Source: JAWOJF01 sp046481785 (GTDB lineage Bacteria > Bacteroidota > Ignavibacteria > Ignavibacteriales > Ignavibacteriaceae). Taken from it: 5,879 bases of DNA. The stretch covers positions 1 to 5,879 of the forward strand of contig JAWOJF010000350.1 in NCBI GenBank assembly GCA_046481785.1. Direction: 5' to 3'. The notes beneath the pieces are model-generated. The model was not told the DNA's origin. It saw only the letters and a program-made list of their open reading frames with translations, and did no database searches. A program made the translations under genes and the position numbers. Below, piece after piece: positions 4,210-5,879 of the stretch (positions are counted from its first letter, which is position 1; each line of letters begins with the position of its first letter).

Positions 4210-5772
4210 ATGGCAAAATCAAAAGCATCTGTAAGATCTTCGAAGGATATTAAAGAGGGGGCTTTAGCAAAGTTTAGTATAGATAAAATACTTCCTCAGA
4301 AGTATCATGTTACCGCAGTTATTATTGTTATAATTCTGCTTTACCTTATATTTCTTAATCCGCTTTATTTCGGGGGGAAATCATTCCAGGCTGGTGATAT
4401 TGTTGCAATGAAAGCAGCAACATCATATATAGAAAAGGACAGGGAAGGCTTTTCTTTATGGAATCCATATCTTTTCTGCGGTATGCCGGCCTATGCAACC
4501 GGTACAGAGTTTACATGGTTTAATTTAATTTATGCGGGAGTTACTACTGTACGTAATTTGTTTACAGGGCTTTTTGCCAATGATTATGTGCAATGGACGT
4601 TCTATCTAATACTTCTTGGTGTTACTGCATTTTTCTTTATGCGGCATTTAACCAGGAATATATTAGTCAGTTTGTTTACTGCGCTAGCTACTGCATTCAG
4701 TACCGGGTTAATTGTTTTCCTTTTTATAGGTCACGTTACAAAACTTACTTCTTTATGTATGTATCCGCTCATTTTCCTGATGCTGTTAAGGATGCAGGAA
4801 AAAATAAGACTGCTTGATTTTGTTTTACTTGTAATTGCCTTACAGATTTTTGTACAGGGATTCCATGTGCAGATAATTTTTTATACACTTTTTTCTGTTG
4901 GTATCTATTTCCTTTATTATTTTATCCGTTCGCTTGTTAAAAAAGATAACCTGCTAAGAAATAATATTGTTAAATCTGCAGCAGTATTTATTGCAGCTTC
5001 GGCAATAGCAGTATTAATTCAATCAGATAGTTTAACACAGATTTACGAATACACACCTTATTCCACCCGTGGTACAGAAGGTATACTTGAAAAGGCTGGC
5101 GGGGAAAGTGCGCAGACCGAATCGGAATATTATGATTATCATACAGGCTGGTCATTTTCTCCCGGAGAAGTATTGACGTTTATAGTTCCTTCATATTACG
5201 GTTTTGGAAATTCTATGTATAAAGGACCTTTAACTCAGGGGCAGGAAGTTGAAGTAAATACATATTTCGGACAGATGGCATTTGTGGATGTTGCAATGTA
5301 TATGGGGGTTATTGTTTTCTTCCTTGGCTTATTTGCAATTTTTACACGATGGAAGGAGCCGTTTGTCCAATTCCTTACAATACTTGCGGGTGTTTCTCTT
5401 TTAATTTCTTTCGGCCGTACATTCCCGGTCATTTTCGATTTATTATTTTATAACCTCCCGTACTTTGACAAATTCCGGGTGCCTTCAATGATTCTTGTAC
5501 TCGATCAGCTAACTTTCCCGGTTCTTGCCGGCCTGGGTTTAATGAAGATCATTTCATTGAGGAGTGAACCCGATCAAAAAATAATTAAAGTTGTTAAAAA
5601 CACTGCATTTGTTTTTACCGGTATATTTATTCTTTCATTGTTATTAAACAATGCAATTACATCATGGTTTACTGAAAGGGCTAATGCCGGACTGCCTCAG
5701 CAGATAAAGGCACTTTCAGAATATGCAGCCGGAATGTTTACAACTGACCTGATAATGGCTATGTTCATCTAA
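4210..5772 (+). CDS. YfhO-family polytopic membrane protein (likely GT-C glycosyltransferase), truncated at C-terminus
   Basis: A polytopic membrane protein resembling bacterial YfhO (DUF6541/GT-C-like; B. subtilis YfhO has about 860 residues), which in Firmicutes transfers sugars from undecaprenyl phosphate to teichoic acids outside the membrane. Hydrophobic segments lie at about 32-54, 129-147, 151-175, 179-195, 201-240 (probably two), 252-272, 355-379, 384-413, 424-448 and 461-485. The large loop after segment 1 has the family pattern AGDIVAMKAA (61-70), with Asp63 a candidate GT-C catalytic acid, and SLWNPYLFCGMPAYATGTE (82-100). A second conserved loop has EYTPYSTRG (280-288) and GWSFSPGEVLTFIVPSYYGF (313-332). 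The ATG start lacks a strong ribosome binding site. The frame ends abruptly at residue 520 after TTDLIMAMFI, about 300 residues short, where the sequence changes character. It is a gene fragment, disrupted or misassembled at about 5770. Confidence 0.88.
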   Translation: MAKSKASVRSSKDIKEGALAKFSIDKILPQKYHVTAVIIVIILLYLIFLNPLYFGGKSFQAGDIVAMKAATSYIEKDREGFSLWNPYLFCGMPAYATGTEFTWFNLIYAGVTTVRNLFTGLFANDYVQWTFYLILLGVTAFFFMRHLTRNILVSLFTALATAFSTGLIVFLFIGHVTKLTSLCMYPLIFLMLLRMQEKIRLLDFVLLVIALQIFVQGFHVQIIFYTLFSVGIYFLYYFIRSLVKKDNLLRNNIVKSAAVFIAASAIAVLIQSDSLTQIYEYTPYSTRGTEGILEKAGGESAQTESEYYDYHTGWSFSPGEVLTFIVPSYYGFGNSMYKGPLTQGQEVEVNTYFGQMAFVDVAMYMGVIVFFLGLFAIFTRWKEPFVQFLTILAGVSLLISFGRTFPVIFDLLFYNLPYFDKFRVPSMILVLDQLTFPVLAGLGLMKIISLRSEPDQKIIKVVKNTAFVFTGIFILSLLLNNAITSWFTERANAGLPQQIKALSEYAAGMFTTDLIMAMFI

Positions 5773-5879
5773 CACCAGAGTAGCCCGAAGCCAGCCCCTT
5801 TACTACCAACAACCCGCTCTCCTATGGGATGGCTGTGACTGAAGTTCTGTGTTTTCGATACGACTTTGCTGCTCTAAAA
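5773..5879. other. Unassigned right-edge sequence, apparently foreign to the yfhO-like gene
   Basis: After the stop at 5770-5772 no frame continues the YfhO-type protein. GC is about 50% by hand count, against about 45% in the preceding 100 bases and clearly less across most of the window. A plus-strand frame is open from 5784 to the edge (32 codons, internal ATG at 5829), and a minus-strand frame enters from the edge and stops at 5824-5822, giving the basic FRAAKSYRKHRTSVTAIP. I recognise neither. It may be the end of an inserted element, another gene, or a chimeric contig end. Confidence 0.5.

Noticed and set aside
4593..4817. 74-codon plus-strand frame inside the YfhO-type gene
   Set aside because: Out-of-frame reading of a transmembrane-coding region with Cys/Tyr/Phe-rich nonsense composition.
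5235..5432. 65-codon minus-strand frame inside the YfhO-type gene
   Set aside because: Antisense of a conserved coding region without any supporting signal.

Overview
The window looks like chromosomal DNA of an AT-rich bacterium of the Bacteroidota/Chlorobiota-Ignavibacteriota (FCB) group; I lean towards Ignavibacteriota on overall protein character, with moderate to low confidence. The reasons are the SufB type, a promoter upstream of sufB that fits the Bacteroidota-like TAnnTTTG pattern as well as a TTGACA -35, plus-strand genes without clear Shine-Dalgarno sequences, and a YfhO-type membrane protein of the kind common in that group.

Left half, minus strand (1-1766): part of a SUF iron-sulfur cluster assembly operon. 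Transcription runs from sufB (318-1766) towards the left edge, where only the first 11 codons of sufC remain (1-34). Between sufB and sufC sits a 70-residue DUF433 gene (106-318), coupled to sufB by a TAATG stop/start overlap. An 18-codon micro-ORF (46-102) follows it, and its stop lies in the sufC ribosome binding site. DUF433 proteins usually act as the antitoxin-like half of a pair with a PIN-like DUF5615 protein. Here no full partner is present, and the gene is embedded in an essential-type housekeeping operon.

The divergent intergenic region (1767-1982) carries a credible sufB promoter and several overlapping palindromes that could be operators for an Fe-S or redox regulator.

Right half, plus strand (1983-5772): a polyprenyl-phosphate glycosyltransferase of family GT2 with two C-terminal membrane segments, a class I SAM methyltransferase, and a polytopic YfhO-family protein. 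In Firmicutes, a GT2 of this kind (CsbB type) and YfhO are two parts of a three-component glycosylation system: one loads a sugar on undecaprenyl phosphate, the other transfers it outside the membrane. The arrangement here suggests a similar cell-surface glycosylation route, with the methyltransferase as a possible tailoring enzyme. This is inference. The 249-bp gap between the GT2 gene and the methyltransferase gene holds a striking inverted array of GTCATTCA-like units.

The yfhO-like reading frame stops at residue 520, well short of the family's usual length, and the last ~107 bases look unrelated to it. This suggests a broken gene, a mobile-element boundary or an assembly chimera at the right edge. 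No tRNA, rRNA or CRISPR array was seen.
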